A stretch of 64,000 nt of DNA from an uncultured Pelagibacteraceae bacterium. Lineage in GTDB: Bacteria; Pseudomonadota; Alphaproteobacteria; Pelagibacterales; Pelagibacteraceae. The first letter of the stretch is position 1, and each line of letters starts with the position of its first letter. The stretch spans positions 1-64,000 of the forward strand of contig CACJRJ010000001.1 of NCBI GenBank assembly GCA_902595725.1, given 5' to 3'. Position numbers and translations under genes: made by a program. This document shows positions 35,194 to 44,080 of this stretch, piece after piece. The notes beneath the pieces were generated by a model that saw only the letters and a program-made list of their open reading frames with translations, was not told the origin of the DNA and did not search any database.

Positions 35194-37638
35194 TTAGGAA
35201 TTTTTGTAATTATTTTGGTTAAGAGGTTTGGATAAAATTTCTGCTTCATGCTTATTTTTCTCTATTTCAATCTCAATTAATTTATTTTTTAAAGAATTTA
35301 TATCTTGATCAATTTTTAAATATCCAAAAGCTAAGTTTTTATTAAAATTAAATGAATAATTTCCTGAAGTTGTTCTTCCAAAAATTTTTCCATCAACATA
35401 AATAGGCTCATCATGAAGCATTAGTGGTTCACCTGGTTTACTATTTTTTAAAGTTAGCATTACAAATTTTTTTGTTTGTTTTTTTTCCTTAATTTTAAGT
35501 AACGCCTGTTTTCCGACAAAATCTATATTTTTTTTATAACTAATTGCAAAGTTAAGACCTGCCTCGTATTGATTCTCCTCAGGTGAAATATCATGTCCCC
35601 AATGTAAAAACCCACTTTCCATTCTCATAATATCCATTGCATGCATTCCACAAAGTGATAATTGATATTTTTTTCCATTATTTATAATTAAGTTAAATAT
35701 TTCTTGAGCTTTATCTCTTGCTATATAAAGTTCATAACCTAATTCACCCACATAAGATAACCTTTGGGCCCAAATCTTTGTTTCATTAATTTTAATATAT
35801 TTTGCTGTAGCAAATTTAAAATTTTCATTGGAATAATCATCGTTACTTAAATCTTTCATCAAATCTCTACTTTTTGGTCCAAATACACCAAGTACACAAT
35901 AATCATCAGTAACGTCTGATAATTCGATATTTTCAGATAAGTATTTTTTTATATGGAATTTATCATGTTCTCTATTAGCAGCAGCAGTTATAATTCTATA
36001 TCTATCTTCTTTTAAACAAACAACTGTTAAGTCTGTTTCAATACCTCCATCTTCGTTGAGCATTTGAGTATAAGTACATTTTCCAATTTCTTTTTTTATA
36101 TTCGCTGTACATATTTTTTGAAGTTCTTCATAAACAGTTTTGCCATCTAAATCGTATTTAGCAAAAGGTGTTAATTCAAATAACCCAATATTCTCTCTTG
36201 CGTTTTTTGTCTCAAATTCAGCAGACGGATACCAATTTTGATAATTGTAAGAATATTTATATTCTGCACTTTCTCCATTGTTAACAAACCACATTGGTCT
36301 TTCGTACCCACCTGAAACTCCAAAACATGCTCCAGCATTTTTTAATTCTTCATGATAAGGAACTAATTTTATATTTCTTGATGTTTTATGTTGTTTAAAT
36401 GGCCAATGCATTCCATATAAGTCACCTAAAGTTTCTGTAATTCTTTCTTTTATAAAATTTATATCTGAATGAAAATTTTGAAATCTTTTAATATCATAAA
36501 TAAATAAGTCTTCATTAATATGACCATTCATCAACCATTCAGCTGTAACTTTGCCTACACCTCCTCCACTGCCAATTCCGATACTATTCAACCCGCAACA
36601 TGCAAATAAATTTTTAACTCCCGGTACTTCACCTAAAAGAGTATTTGTATCTGGAGTAAAAGATTCTGGTCCTGCAAAAAACTTTCTGATTCCTACTTTT
36701 TCTAACATTGGAACTCTTTTTAAAGCTGCTTCTAAATATGGTTCAAAATGTTCAAAATTTTCTGGAAATTCTCCATATGAAAAATCTTCTGGGACTCTAT
36801 TAGTTTTATTGAATGCGGGAATTGATTTTCCTTCAAATATTCCTATTAACATTTTTCCCGCATCTTCTTTTAAATATAAACTGTCATCAAAATCTCTTAA
36901 AACTGGTATGTTTTTTGGTAATTCATTAATACCTTCGGTAATTACATAAAAGTGCTCTGCAGGATATAATGGAATACTAAAACCTGTATCTTCTCCTATT
37001 TGTCTAGACCACATTCCTGTTGCAAGAACTATATATTCACATTCAATAGTTTTGCCATTTACAACGACCCCCGCCACTCTTCCTTTTTTTTTAATTATTT
37101 TTTCAACTGGTGATTTTTCAAATATTTTAACTTCTTCTTTACTTGCAGCTTTTGCGAGTAAATTTGTTACACCTATAGGATCAGCTTGACCGTCGCCTGG
37201 CATAAATATTCCCCCTAAAACATCTTTTTCATTAATGATTGGATAAATTTTTTTTATCTGATCAATATTTAATACTTCAACATTGACATCATATAGTTGC
37301 GCGGTTGTTGCCTGTCTTTTTAATTCTTGCCATCTTCCTTTTGTGGTTGCAATTGATAAAGCTCCATTTAATTTTAATCCGCTAGAAAACTCTATTTCTT
37401 TTTCTAATTTTTTATAAAGTTCTAATGAATATTTTCTAATCTTTGTTACACCTGCCGAAGGTCCTAACTGACTAACAAGGCCTGCAGCATGCCAAGTAGT
37501 ACCTGAAGTTAATTGGTCTCTTTCAAGTAAAATAGTATCTTTCCAGCCAAATTTTGCTAGATGATATGCTACTGAACAGCCGGTTACACCTCCACCTATA
37601 ACAACAACTTTTGTACTGCTAGGCAGTTCTTTTTTCAT
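35194..37638 (-). CDS. FAD-dependent dimethylglycine/sarcosine dehydrogenase-like protein with C-terminal aminomethyltransferase domain
   Basis: An 814 aa enzyme of the DMGDH/sarcosine dehydrogenase family. N-terminal DAO domain: VVVIGGGVTGCSVAYHLAKF (Rossmann, residues 11-30), then SGTTWHAAGLVSQ, whose His is the residue that carries covalent FAD in this family. C-terminal half (from about 430): folate-binding GcvT-type domain with YELYIARDKAQEIF, MDIMRMESGFLHWGHDI and PGEPLMLHDEPIY. It should oxidise an N-methyl group and load the formaldehyde onto tetrahydrofolate. Last gene of an apparent three-gene operon (aminotransferase, ald, this). Substrate may be dimethylglycine, sarcosine or another N-methyl amine. 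Confidence 0.88.
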   Translation of the reverse strand: MKKELPSSTKVVVIGGGVTGCSVAYHLAKFGWKDTILLERDQLTSGTTWHAAGLVSQLGPSAGVTKIRKYSLELYKKLEKEIEFSSGLKLNGALSIATTKGRWQELKRQATTAQLYDVNVEVLNIDQIKKIYPIINEKDVLGGIFMPGDGQADPIGVTNLLAKAASKEEVKIFEKSPVEKIIKKKGRVAGVVVNGKTIECEYIVLATGMWSRQIGEDTGFSIPLYPAEHFYVITEGINELPKNIPVLRDFDDSLYLKEDAGKMLIGIFEGKSIPAFNKTNRVPEDFSYGEFPENFEHFEPYLEAALKRVPMLEKVGIRKFFAGPESFTPDTNTLLGEVPGVKNLFACCGLNSIGIGSGGGVGKVTAEWLMNGHINEDLFIYDIKRFQNFHSDINFIKERITETLGDLYGMHWPFKQHKTSRNIKLVPYHEELKNAGACFGVSGGYERPMWFVNNGESAEYKYSYNYQNWYPSAEFETKNARENIGLFELTPFAKYDLDGKTVYEELQKICTANIKKEIGKCTYTQMLNEDGGIETDLTVVCLKEDRYRIITAAANREHDKFHIKKYLSENIELSDVTDDYCVLGVFGPKSRDLMKDLSNDDYSNENFKFATAKYIKINETKIWAQRLSYVGELGYELYIARDKAQEIFNLIINNGKKYQLSLCGMHAMDIMRMESGFLHWGHDISPEENQYEAGLNFAISYKKNIDFVGKQALLKIKEKKQTKKFVMLTLKNSKPGEPLMLHDEPIYVDGKIFGRTTSGNYSFNFNKNLAFGYLKIDQDINSLKNKLIEIEIEKNKHEAEILSKPLNQNNYKNS

Positions 37639-37642
37639 TTTT

Positions 37643-38758
37643 TTATTTTATAGCTTCTGAAGGAGATATAAAAGAGTGACCAAATACATCAGCAACTGCT
37701 TTATAAGTAACATTACCTTTACAAACATTTAAACCTTCAAGAAAATTATTGTCTTCTTTTAAGGCTTTTTGGTAACCATCGGTAGCAAGTTTATTTAAAA
37801 AAGGAAGTGTTGCTTTGTTTAATGCTATAGTTGAAGTTCTTGGAACTCCTCCAGGCATATTAGCTACACAATAATGAACAACATCATCAACAATATATGT
37901 AGGTTCAGCATGTGTTGTTGGTTTACTTGTTTCAACACATCCACCTTGGTCAATTGCCACATCAACAATTACTGATCCTCGTTTCATTAGCTTTAACATA
38001 TCTTTAGTTACTAATTTTGGGGCTTCTGCTCCTGGAATTAATACTCCACCAACTAAAAGATCTGCCTCAGCAACTAATTTTTTTAAGTCTATTTTATCAC
38101 TTTGCTGAGGAATTATTTTATCACCGAATATTTCACTTAACTGTTTTAATCTTGCTTCAGATTTATCTACAACATGAACTTTCGCTCTTAGACCAGTTGC
38201 AATAATTGCTGCATTTTCTCCTACAACACCCCCGCCTAAAATTACTACTGTTCCACCTTCAACACCAGGTGCTCCACCTAACAATAATCCTCTTCCTTTT
38301 TGATTTTTTTCTAAACAATGAGCTCCTGCTTGTACAGACATTCTTCCTGCTACAGCACTCATTGGAGCAAGTAATGGTAATCTTCCATTTTTATCAGTAA
38401 CAGTCTCATAAGCTATGCAAATTGATTTTGAATCAATTAATCCTTGAGTTAATTCTTTTGCAGCTGCTAAATGAAGATAAGTAAAAACAATTTGATTTTC
38501 TCTAATCATTTTAACTTCATTTGATAAAGGTTCTTTAACTTTAACAATTATTTCTGCATCGTTAAAAATATCTTCTGCTTTTTGAACGATTTTAGCTCCC
38601 GCTGATTTATATTGTTCATTTTCAAATCCTGCTTCAAACCCACCATTGTTTTCAACTAATACTTCGTGACCGTTTGAAGTTAATGATTTAACACTATCTG
38701 GTGTTAGTCCAATTCTATTTTCTTGTGGTTTAATTTCTTTAGGAACCCCAATTTTCAT
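37643..38758 (-). CDS. ald: Alanine dehydrogenase
   Basis: Catalyses L-alanine + NAD+ to pyruvate, NH4+ and NADH. The 371 aa protein has MKIGVPKEIKPQENRIGLTP, KVKEPLSNE (substrate Lys), TYLHLAAAKELTQGL (catalytic His), and the Rossmann loop VEGGTVVILGGGVVGENAA near residues 167-185, followed by VDVAIDQGGCVETSKPTTH. It lies 6 bp after the pyruvate-dependent aminotransferase gene and 4 bp before the oxidase. Together with the aminotransferase it can regenerate pyruvate from the alanine made during taurine or beta-alanine deamination, releasing ammonium. Confidence 0.95.
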   Translation of the reverse strand: MKIGVPKEIKPQENRIGLTPDSVKSLTSNGHEVLVENNGGFEAGFENEQYKSAGAKIVQKAEDIFNDAEIIVKVKEPLSNEVKMIRENQIVFTYLHLAAAKELTQGLIDSKSICIAYETVTDKNGRLPLLAPMSAVAGRMSVQAGAHCLEKNQKGRGLLLGGAPGVEGGTVVILGGGVVGENAAIIATGLRAKVHVVDKSEARLKQLSEIFGDKIIPQQSDKIDLKKLVAEADLLVGGVLIPGAEAPKLVTKDMLKLMKRGSVIVDVAIDQGGCVETSKPTTHAEPTYIVDDVVHYCVANMPGGVPRTSTIALNKATLPFLNKLATDGYQKALKEDNNFLEGLNVCKGNVTYKAVADVFGHSFISPSEAIK

Positions 38759-38764
38759 AAAGAA

Positions 38765-40111
38765 TTAATTTTTTTTAGATTTAGCGTAATTATTTATTCC
38801 AGTTCTTAATTTTTCAATTATTTCATCGATATGTTTTTTTTCAGAAATAAACATTGGTGCTATAATTAAACAATCACCTGTAGCTTTAAAATTTACTCCT
38901 GCATCATAACAATGTTTAAAGCATGTAAATCCTGCTACACCAGGTTTTTTATCCATTTTCATATCAATTCCAGCCATCATTCCATATCCTCTTATATTTT
39001 CTACTACATCGATATCTTTCAGTGAAAATATTGCTTCTTGAAAGTATGGTGCCATTTCCTTTGATCTATTAAATATATCTTCTTTTTCAAAAATTTCTTG
39101 TACAGCAAGCGCTGCTGCTACTGAAACTGGGATACCTGAATAAGTATAGCCGTGAAATAATTCTATAGTTCCTTTTGGTGAATTGTCCATAATAGCGTCA
39201 TAAATTTCTTCTTTACATGCAACAACACCCATTGGAACAATTCCATTAGTAGTAGCTTTTGCCATTGTCATTAAATCTGGAGTAACGCCAAATTCTTGAG
39301 CTCCAAACGGTGAACCCATTCTACCCCAGCCTGTAATTACTTCGTCAAAAATTAAAAGTATGCCATGTTTATCGCAGATTTCTCTTAATCTTTGCAAATA
39401 ACCTTTTGGTGGAACAAGTGTCCCTGTTGAGCCCGCTACAGGTTCTACAATACATGCAGCAATATTTTCACCACCAAAGTTTGCACAAATTCTTTCTAAA
39501 TCATTTGCAAGTTCTGCTCCAGTCTCTGGTTGTCCTGATACAAACTTATGTTCTGGTAAATGTGTATGTCTCATGTGCACTACACCTGGCATTAATACAC
39601 TTGCAAAAGTTTTAACATTATTAACCATTCCTCCAACCGAAGTCGCTCCAATGTTCATTCCGTGGTATGCTCTTTCTCTTCCAACAAATCTAAATCTTTG
39701 ACCTTCTCCTCGTGCTTTGTGATATGCAATCGAAATTTTGATTGCTGTTTCAACGGCTGTCGATCCACAGATTGTGTAAAAAATTCTATTTAAATTTCCA
39801 GGTGTATGTTTTGATATTTTTGTTGCAAGTTCAAATGAACCACCAAAACCTTGTTGAAATGGTTGCGCATAGTCTACTGTCTTTAATTGTTTGGTAATTG
39901 CTTCAATAATTTCTTCTCTACCATGACCAAGTGGGTTGCAAAATAATCCAGAGCTCGCATCAATTTGAGTTTTTCCCTGATGATTTTTTAAATATACACC
40001 TTTTGCCTCTACTATTAATCTTGGGTTTTCCTTAAAATCTTTATTTGATGTAAATGGCATCCAATGCTCATTAAGAGAATTGGGCATTTTAAATTTATTT
40101 TCTGAACTCAT
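38765..40111 (-). CDS. Class III omega-amino acid:pyruvate aminotransferase (taurine/beta-alanine type)
   Basis: PLP enzyme of 448 aa moving an omega-amino group to pyruvate. Evidence: SLNEHWMPFTSNKDFKENPR and SSGLFCNPLGHGREEI (like beta-alanine:pyruvate transaminases), YTICGSTAVETAIK, the PLP-ring Asp in LIFDEVITGWGRMGSPFG, and the Schiff-base Lys in LMTMAKATTNGIVPMG. It is divergent from tauA, which suggests taurine (giving sulfoacetaldehyde), while sequence suggests beta-alanine; both substrates are common in this family. It is the first gene of the operon with ald. The symbol tpa or bauA is left open. Confidence 0.87.
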   Translation of the reverse strand: MSSENKFKMPNSLNEHWMPFTSNKDFKENPRLIVEAKGVYLKNHQGKTQIDASSGLFCNPLGHGREEIIEAITKQLKTVDYAQPFQQGFGGSFELATKISKHTPGNLNRIFYTICGSTAVETAIKISIAYHKARGEGQRFRFVGRERAYHGMNIGATSVGGMVNNVKTFASVLMPGVVHMRHTHLPEHKFVSGQPETGAELANDLERICANFGGENIAACIVEPVAGSTGTLVPPKGYLQRLREICDKHGILLIFDEVITGWGRMGSPFGAQEFGVTPDLMTMAKATTNGIVPMGVVACKEEIYDAIMDNSPKGTIELFHGYTYSGIPVSVAAALAVQEIFEKEDIFNRSKEMAPYFQEAIFSLKDIDVVENIRGYGMMAGIDMKMDKKPGVAGFTCFKHCYDAGVNFKATGDCLIIAPMFISEKKHIDEIIEKLRTGINNYAKSKKN

Positions 40112-40201
40112 AATTTTTTTAATTTTTTTTCGTTAATTTAATACTTGATTTCATAGACTAATTTTTAAAACCTCTCCATAAAAATCGTATTTTATAAATA
40201 C

Positions 40202-40211
40202 ACTTATAAGT
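40202..40211. promoter_or_regulatory. Perfect palindrome in the tauA/aminotransferase divergent region
   Basis: ACTTATAAGT (40202-40211) is a perfect 10 bp inverted repeat flanked by partly symmetrical TAC/TTGTA sequence, in the 203 bp region between the divergent starts at 40111 and 40315. A related CTTTATAAGGG lies about 25 bp further. It is a reasonable operator candidate, but palindromes of this length occur by chance in AT-rich DNA, so confidence is low. Confidence 0.25.
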
Positions 40212-40304
40212 TGTATGATCTTTATTCTTTATAAGGGTTCTAATAAACTATCATTTACAAGTCCTAAGTTTTCTAATTTAATTAACTTTTTAAATTTAAA
40301 AAAC

Positions 40305-40317
40305 AGGAGATTAAATG
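40305..40317 (+). promoter_or_regulatory. Strong ribosome binding site of tauA
   Basis: AGGAGA at 40305-40310, 4 nt before the ATG at 40315. The Shine-Dalgarno is one of the best in the window, fitting the high expression usual for periplasmic binding proteins. Confidence 0.7.
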
Positions 40318-41292
40318 AGAAAAATAATTAGTTTTATTCTAGGAACTATTGTTGCTCTTAACTTATCTGTTTCAGTTGCTAACGCTGCTGCGAACGAAGT
40401 AAGAGTTGCATTCTTTTTAGAATGGGCAACACCAAACCAAGAAGCAAAAGTTAAAAAAACTTTTGATAAGGCTTTAGGTGTGCCTGTAAAATGGACTAAC
40501 TTCGCAACTGGTGGTGAGATGACAGAAGCTATGTTGTCTGGAGATATTGATATATCTTACTCACAAGGTTTAACACCATTCGTAAACGCAGTTAATGCTA
40601 AAGCGCCTATTAAGCTTGTTGATATTGCAGTTATATACGGAATGGGTGGAACTACATGTGTTGCTGCTAAAGGTATCGATAAAGGAAATGCTTCTTCTAA
40701 ATTAGATGGTCAAAAAGTTGCTGTTCCTTTAGGAACTATGGCTGACTATGTTTTTAAAGAAACAATGAGAGTTGTAGGAGCTGATATTTCTAAAATGAAA
40801 GTTGTTGATATGAACCCAGAAGATGGATCTGCAGCATTTGTTAACGGTGACGTTGCAATGGCATGTTTATTTGGTGGTAAATCTATCAAAGCAGCTAAAG
40901 AAAAAGGTGCTTCATTACTAACTGTTAAAGAAGCTCAAGATGCTGGTATTGCTGGTATTGATATTACTTCAGTAACTAACAAATTCCTAAAAGAGAACCC
41001 AGGAATGGTTAGAACTTTTGTTGAAGTAACTCACGAAGCAAACGCTAGATACAATGATGGAAAAGCTGACATGAACATAATCGCTAAAGACGCGGCTATG
41101 GATCTTGCAGGTACTAAAAAGCAAATGGGTGGTTTTGAATTCCCTAATGCAGGTACAATGAAATCTAAGTATATGAATAAAGGTGGTATACTTATGACTT
41201 ACCTAGAAGTTATGGGTAACATGTTTGCTACTTCAGAAAATCCAGCTCTTAAAGATTACGCAGCGGTAGTAGACACTAGTTTTCTTCCGTAA
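40315..41292 (+). CDS. tauA: Taurine-type ABC transporter, periplasmic substrate-binding protein
   Basis: Captures taurine or a similar sulfonate/amine in the periplasm. The 325 aa SsuA/THI5-like (SBP_bac) protein has a Sec signal peptide (residues 1-25, MRKIISFILGTIVALNLSVS, cleavage after NAA), then NEVRVAFFLEWATPNQEAKV, WTNFATGGEMTEAMLSGDID and TCVAAKGI, which follow TauA closely. Codon usage appears less AT-biased than in its neighbours, as for highly expressed SAR11 genes (by eye). A terminator separates it from tauB. Ligand identity is inferred. Confidence 0.9.
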   Translation: MRKIISFILGTIVALNLSVSVANAAANEVRVAFFLEWATPNQEAKVKKTFDKALGVPVKWTNFATGGEMTEAMLSGDIDISYSQGLTPFVNAVNAKAPIKLVDIAVIYGMGGTTCVAAKGIDKGNASSKLDGQKVAVPLGTMADYVFKETMRVVGADISKMKVVDMNPEDGSAAFVNGDVAMACLFGGKSIKAAKEKGASLLTVKEAQDAGIAGIDITSVTNKFLKENPGMVRTFVEVTHEANARYNDGKADMNIIAKDAAMDLAGTKKQMGGFEFPNAGTMKSKYMNKGGILMTYLEVMGNMFATSENPALKDYAAVVDTSFLP

Positions 41293-41316
41293 TTAAGAGT
41301 TAAAAATAGAATATTA

Positions 41317-41355
41317 AATAGGCGCCAATTGAATAAATTGGTGCCTATTTTTTTT
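41317..41355 (+). terminator. Terminator hairpin between tauA and tauB
   Basis: GGCGCCAATT (41321-41330) pairs with AATTGGTGCC (41336-41345, one G-T), with a short loop, and a run of eight T follows. It lies 25 bp after the tauA stop and 31 bp before the tauB start. It probably ends most tauA transcripts, so that tauB and tauC are made at lower levels. Confidence 0.82.
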
Positions 41356-41385
41356 GTAAAAATTCTAATATAAAGTTCTATTATT

Positions 41386-42183
41386 ATGAGCAATTTAGTT
41401 TCTCAAAATGTAAATATGATTTTCAAATCTCCAAAAGGAGAAACTGTTCATGCGCTTAAAGATATAAGTTTTACTTTAAAAAAAGGTGAGCTATTAACTG
41501 TACTTGGTCCTTCAGGTTGTGGAAAAACAACTTTATTAAATATTGCCGCTGGTTTTCTTCGTCCAACTTCTGGAATTATTACACTTGGTGATAAAGAAAT
41601 AGACGGACCAGGAGTTGAAAGAGGAATGGTTTTTCAACAAGGTGCTTTGTTTGAATGGTTAACTGTTGCAGAAAACGTAAACTTTGGTTTACGAATGAAA
41701 AAAGAAGATCCAGTTAAGACTGCACAAAAAGTTGAGGAATGGCTTGATATAGTTGGTTTAAAAGGTTTTGGTAATACTCCTACTTACCAATTGTCAGGTG
41801 GAATGCAGCAAAGAGTGGCTCTTGCAAGATGTTTAATTAATGATCCTGACCTAATATTAATGGACGAACCTTTAGGTGCTCTAGATGCTTTAACTAGAGA
41901 AAAAATGCAGTCTCTTGTTTTAAAAATTTGGAAAGAAACAGGAAAAACAATTATTTTAATTACTCACTCAGTTGAAGAAGCATTGCTTTTAGGAGAACGT
42001 GTTTATGTTATGGCTCCTAGACCTGGAAGAATACATAAAGAATACAAACTACCCTTTGCAAACATGGGTTTAAATGAAGATTTAAGAGAAATAAAAAATA
42101 ACAAAGATTTTGTATCCAAAAGAGAAGAAATTTTATCAATGATTTGGGATATGGAAGAAGAAATAATGGGTAAAGAAAATTAA
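41386..42183 (+). CDS. tauB: Taurine-type ABC transporter, ATP-binding protein
   Basis: Cytoplasmic ATPase of 265 aa. Walker A GPSGCGKTT at residues 41-49, Q-loop FQQGALFEW, ABC signature LSGGMQQRVALARC, Walker B LILMDEPLGALD, and switch His in LITHSVEEALLL. This is the SsuB/TauB/NrtD subtype that pairs with SsuC-type permeases. A C-terminal tail of about 40 residues holds PFANMGLNEDLREIKNNKDF. It ends 1 nt before the tauC start, so the two are coupled. Confidence 0.93.
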   Translation: MSNLVSQNVNMIFKSPKGETVHALKDISFTLKKGELLTVLGPSGCGKTTLLNIAAGFLRPTSGIITLGDKEIDGPGVERGMVFQQGALFEWLTVAENVNFGLRMKKEDPVKTAQKVEEWLDIVGLKGFGNTPTYQLSGGMQQRVALARCLINDPDLILMDEPLGALDALTREKMQSLVLKIWKETGKTIILITHSVEEALLLGERVYVMAPRPGRIHKEYKLPFANMGLNEDLREIKNNKDFVSKREEILSMIWDMEEEIMGKEN

Positions 42184-42184
42184 A

Positions 42185-44080
42185 ATGATTACTGGAATTA
42201 TTACTTTTTTAGTTATTTTTGCAGTTATTGGCTCAATTCTTTATGGGCAAAGATTAATAAAAACTGAAAAAAGTGATGCTGTTTTTGGAAATCCAGAAAG
42301 AGCAAAAGGAGGTGTGCATTGGGTTATAGTTGGATCTAGTTTTCTTTTATTATCATGGCTTTACTATTCATGGGATATAGCAAAAGCATTTTATCCAAAA
42401 TCTGCTAATGAACTTTGCCAAGTTGCTAAAGTTAACGAGTCTTTGTTATCTTTAAAATATCTTTTTCCAATCGAAGAAAGACAGCATAAAAGTACTGCTC
42501 TTATTAAACGTGAAAATATTAATATAGAAAATAAAATAATAATTATTCAAAATTCACCTGATTTAAAAGATAAAGATAAGGAATTATTTGTTAAATTACT
42601 TAACAAAACAAAAAGAACTATACCTTTATTAACTGATGAAAAACTTTTAGAAACAGAAACAAAAATCAAAATTAAAGATTTAACAACTAGAATTACTTGG
42701 TTAACTGAAGACTTTCAAAAAGTAAGTTATCCTCCGATTAAAAGTATAGAAGAAGAAAATAAAAGAATAGAAGCTTTAAAAAAACAGCTAGGTTGGGGTG
42801 CAACAGGAATGGAAGTCCCTCCTCTTCCAGAAAGCAAAAGAGGATTAAAATTTCATACTGCAGCTGAAGAATTAAACAAAATTAGTGATGAATTTTTTGC
42901 ACTAAGAAATCATAATCCAGAATATCTAAGACTATTAGAAGAAATTAGAACAGAAATTAAAAATTATAAAGATGGGTTAGAAGATAGTCAGGAATTAGAA
43001 ATGACTTTCATCAAGGAAATTAAAAAATTAGGACAAAGAATTGAATATGAAAGTGTTTTTCCTCCAAACGCTTTGGATGAAATGGAAAAATCAATTAGAG
43101 AATTTGATGTTGTCCAAAAAATTGAGCAAGGAAATTTAATTTATATAGATATGTTTTTGTTTCCTGCTGGAACTATTGTTGCAAGTGGACCAACTTGCGC
43201 GGAAGACGGTCCAGGAAGATGGCTACCAAAACCTTCTGATACATTTAGAATTTTTGGTGACCTTTTAAAACCAAGCGTTGGTTTTAAAATGATTCCAATG
43301 ATTTGGTATGAAATGATGGGTGTTAACCGAATAGTCGGCTTTATGTTGCCCGATTGGATAGCAGATCTTATGCCAGGAAAATATCCAGTTCATAGTGCAG
43401 ATGGAACAGTAAAACCAAACTTTAAAAGTAAAGTATTGGATGTTGTAACGGGTGAGTTTGATGCATTTAAAATTCCAGTTCCAACAGGGCATATTTGGGA
43501 TTCATTTTTAAGAGTATTTTTAGGATTAACACTTGGTATTATTTTTGGTGTTCCATTAGGTCTGTTTATGGGCCTAAATAGGTTTGCTAAAGGATTTTTT
43601 GATCCACTAGTTGAGCTATACAGACCGGTTCCTCCTCTTGCTTGGGCTCCATTAGTTATTACTGTTTTTGGAATTGATAACTTAGGAAAAGTATTTTTAT
43701 TATTTATGGTTTCATTTTCTATTATGATTATTTCAGCAAGGGCTGGTGCTTCAGGAACTCAACTTTCAAAAATTCATGCTGCCCATTCATTAGGTGCTTC
43801 TAGATGGCAAATATTAAGAGAAGTTATATTTCCTAATTCATTGCCAGAAATATTAACAGGTGTAAGGGTTGCTGTTGGTATGTGTTGGGGAACATTAGTT
43901 GCTGCTGAATTTTTAGCTGGTACATCAGGAATTGGATTTGTGGAAAATGTCGCAAGAAAATATATGCAATATGAAGTTATTTGGATAACTATATTCGTAA
44001 TGGGAATGCTGGGACTATTATTCGACGTTACAATTAGAAAAATAATAGATAAAACAATTCCATGGCGTGGAAAAGGTTAA
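42185..44080 (+). CDS. tauC: Taurine-type ABC transporter permease with an extra 390-residue N-terminal region
   Basis: Permease core in residues about 430-631: HIWDSFLRVFLGLTLGIIFG, PLVELYRPVPPLAWAPLVIT, EAA loop HAAHSLGASRWQILREVIFP (about 527-546) and FLAGTSGIGFVENVA. Ordinary TauC is about 250-280 aa; this one is 631. The extra part has two hydrophobic segments (1-20, 42-63), then about 230 charged residues rich in Glu and Lys, predicted helical/coiled coil, with KQLGWGATGMEVPPLPES in it, and a further segment (about 315-430) with AGTIVASGPTCAEDGPGRWL. The role of the extension is unknown. The end overlaps the next gene by 19 nt. Confidence 0.85.
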   Translation: MITGIITFLVIFAVIGSILYGQRLIKTEKSDAVFGNPERAKGGVHWVIVGSSFLLLSWLYYSWDIAKAFYPKSANELCQVAKVNESLLSLKYLFPIEERQHKSTALIKRENINIENKIIIIQNSPDLKDKDKELFVKLLNKTKRTIPLLTDEKLLETETKIKIKDLTTRITWLTEDFQKVSYPPIKSIEEENKRIEALKKQLGWGATGMEVPPLPESKRGLKFHTAAEELNKISDEFFALRNHNPEYLRLLEEIRTEIKNYKDGLEDSQELEMTFIKEIKKLGQRIEYESVFPPNALDEMEKSIREFDVVQKIEQGNLIYIDMFLFPAGTIVASGPTCAEDGPGRWLPKPSDTFRIFGDLLKPSVGFKMIPMIWYEMMGVNRIVGFMLPDWIADLMPGKYPVHSADGTVKPNFKSKVLDVVTGEFDAFKIPVPTGHIWDSFLRVFLGLTLGIIFGVPLGLFMGLNRFAKGFFDPLVELYRPVPPLAWAPLVITVFGIDNLGKVFLLFMVSFSIMIISARAGASGTQLSKIHAAHSLGASRWQILREVIFPNSLPEILTGVRVAVGMCWGTLVAAEFLAGTSGIGFVENVARKYMQYEVIWITIFVMGMLGLLFDVTIRKIIDKTIPWRGKG

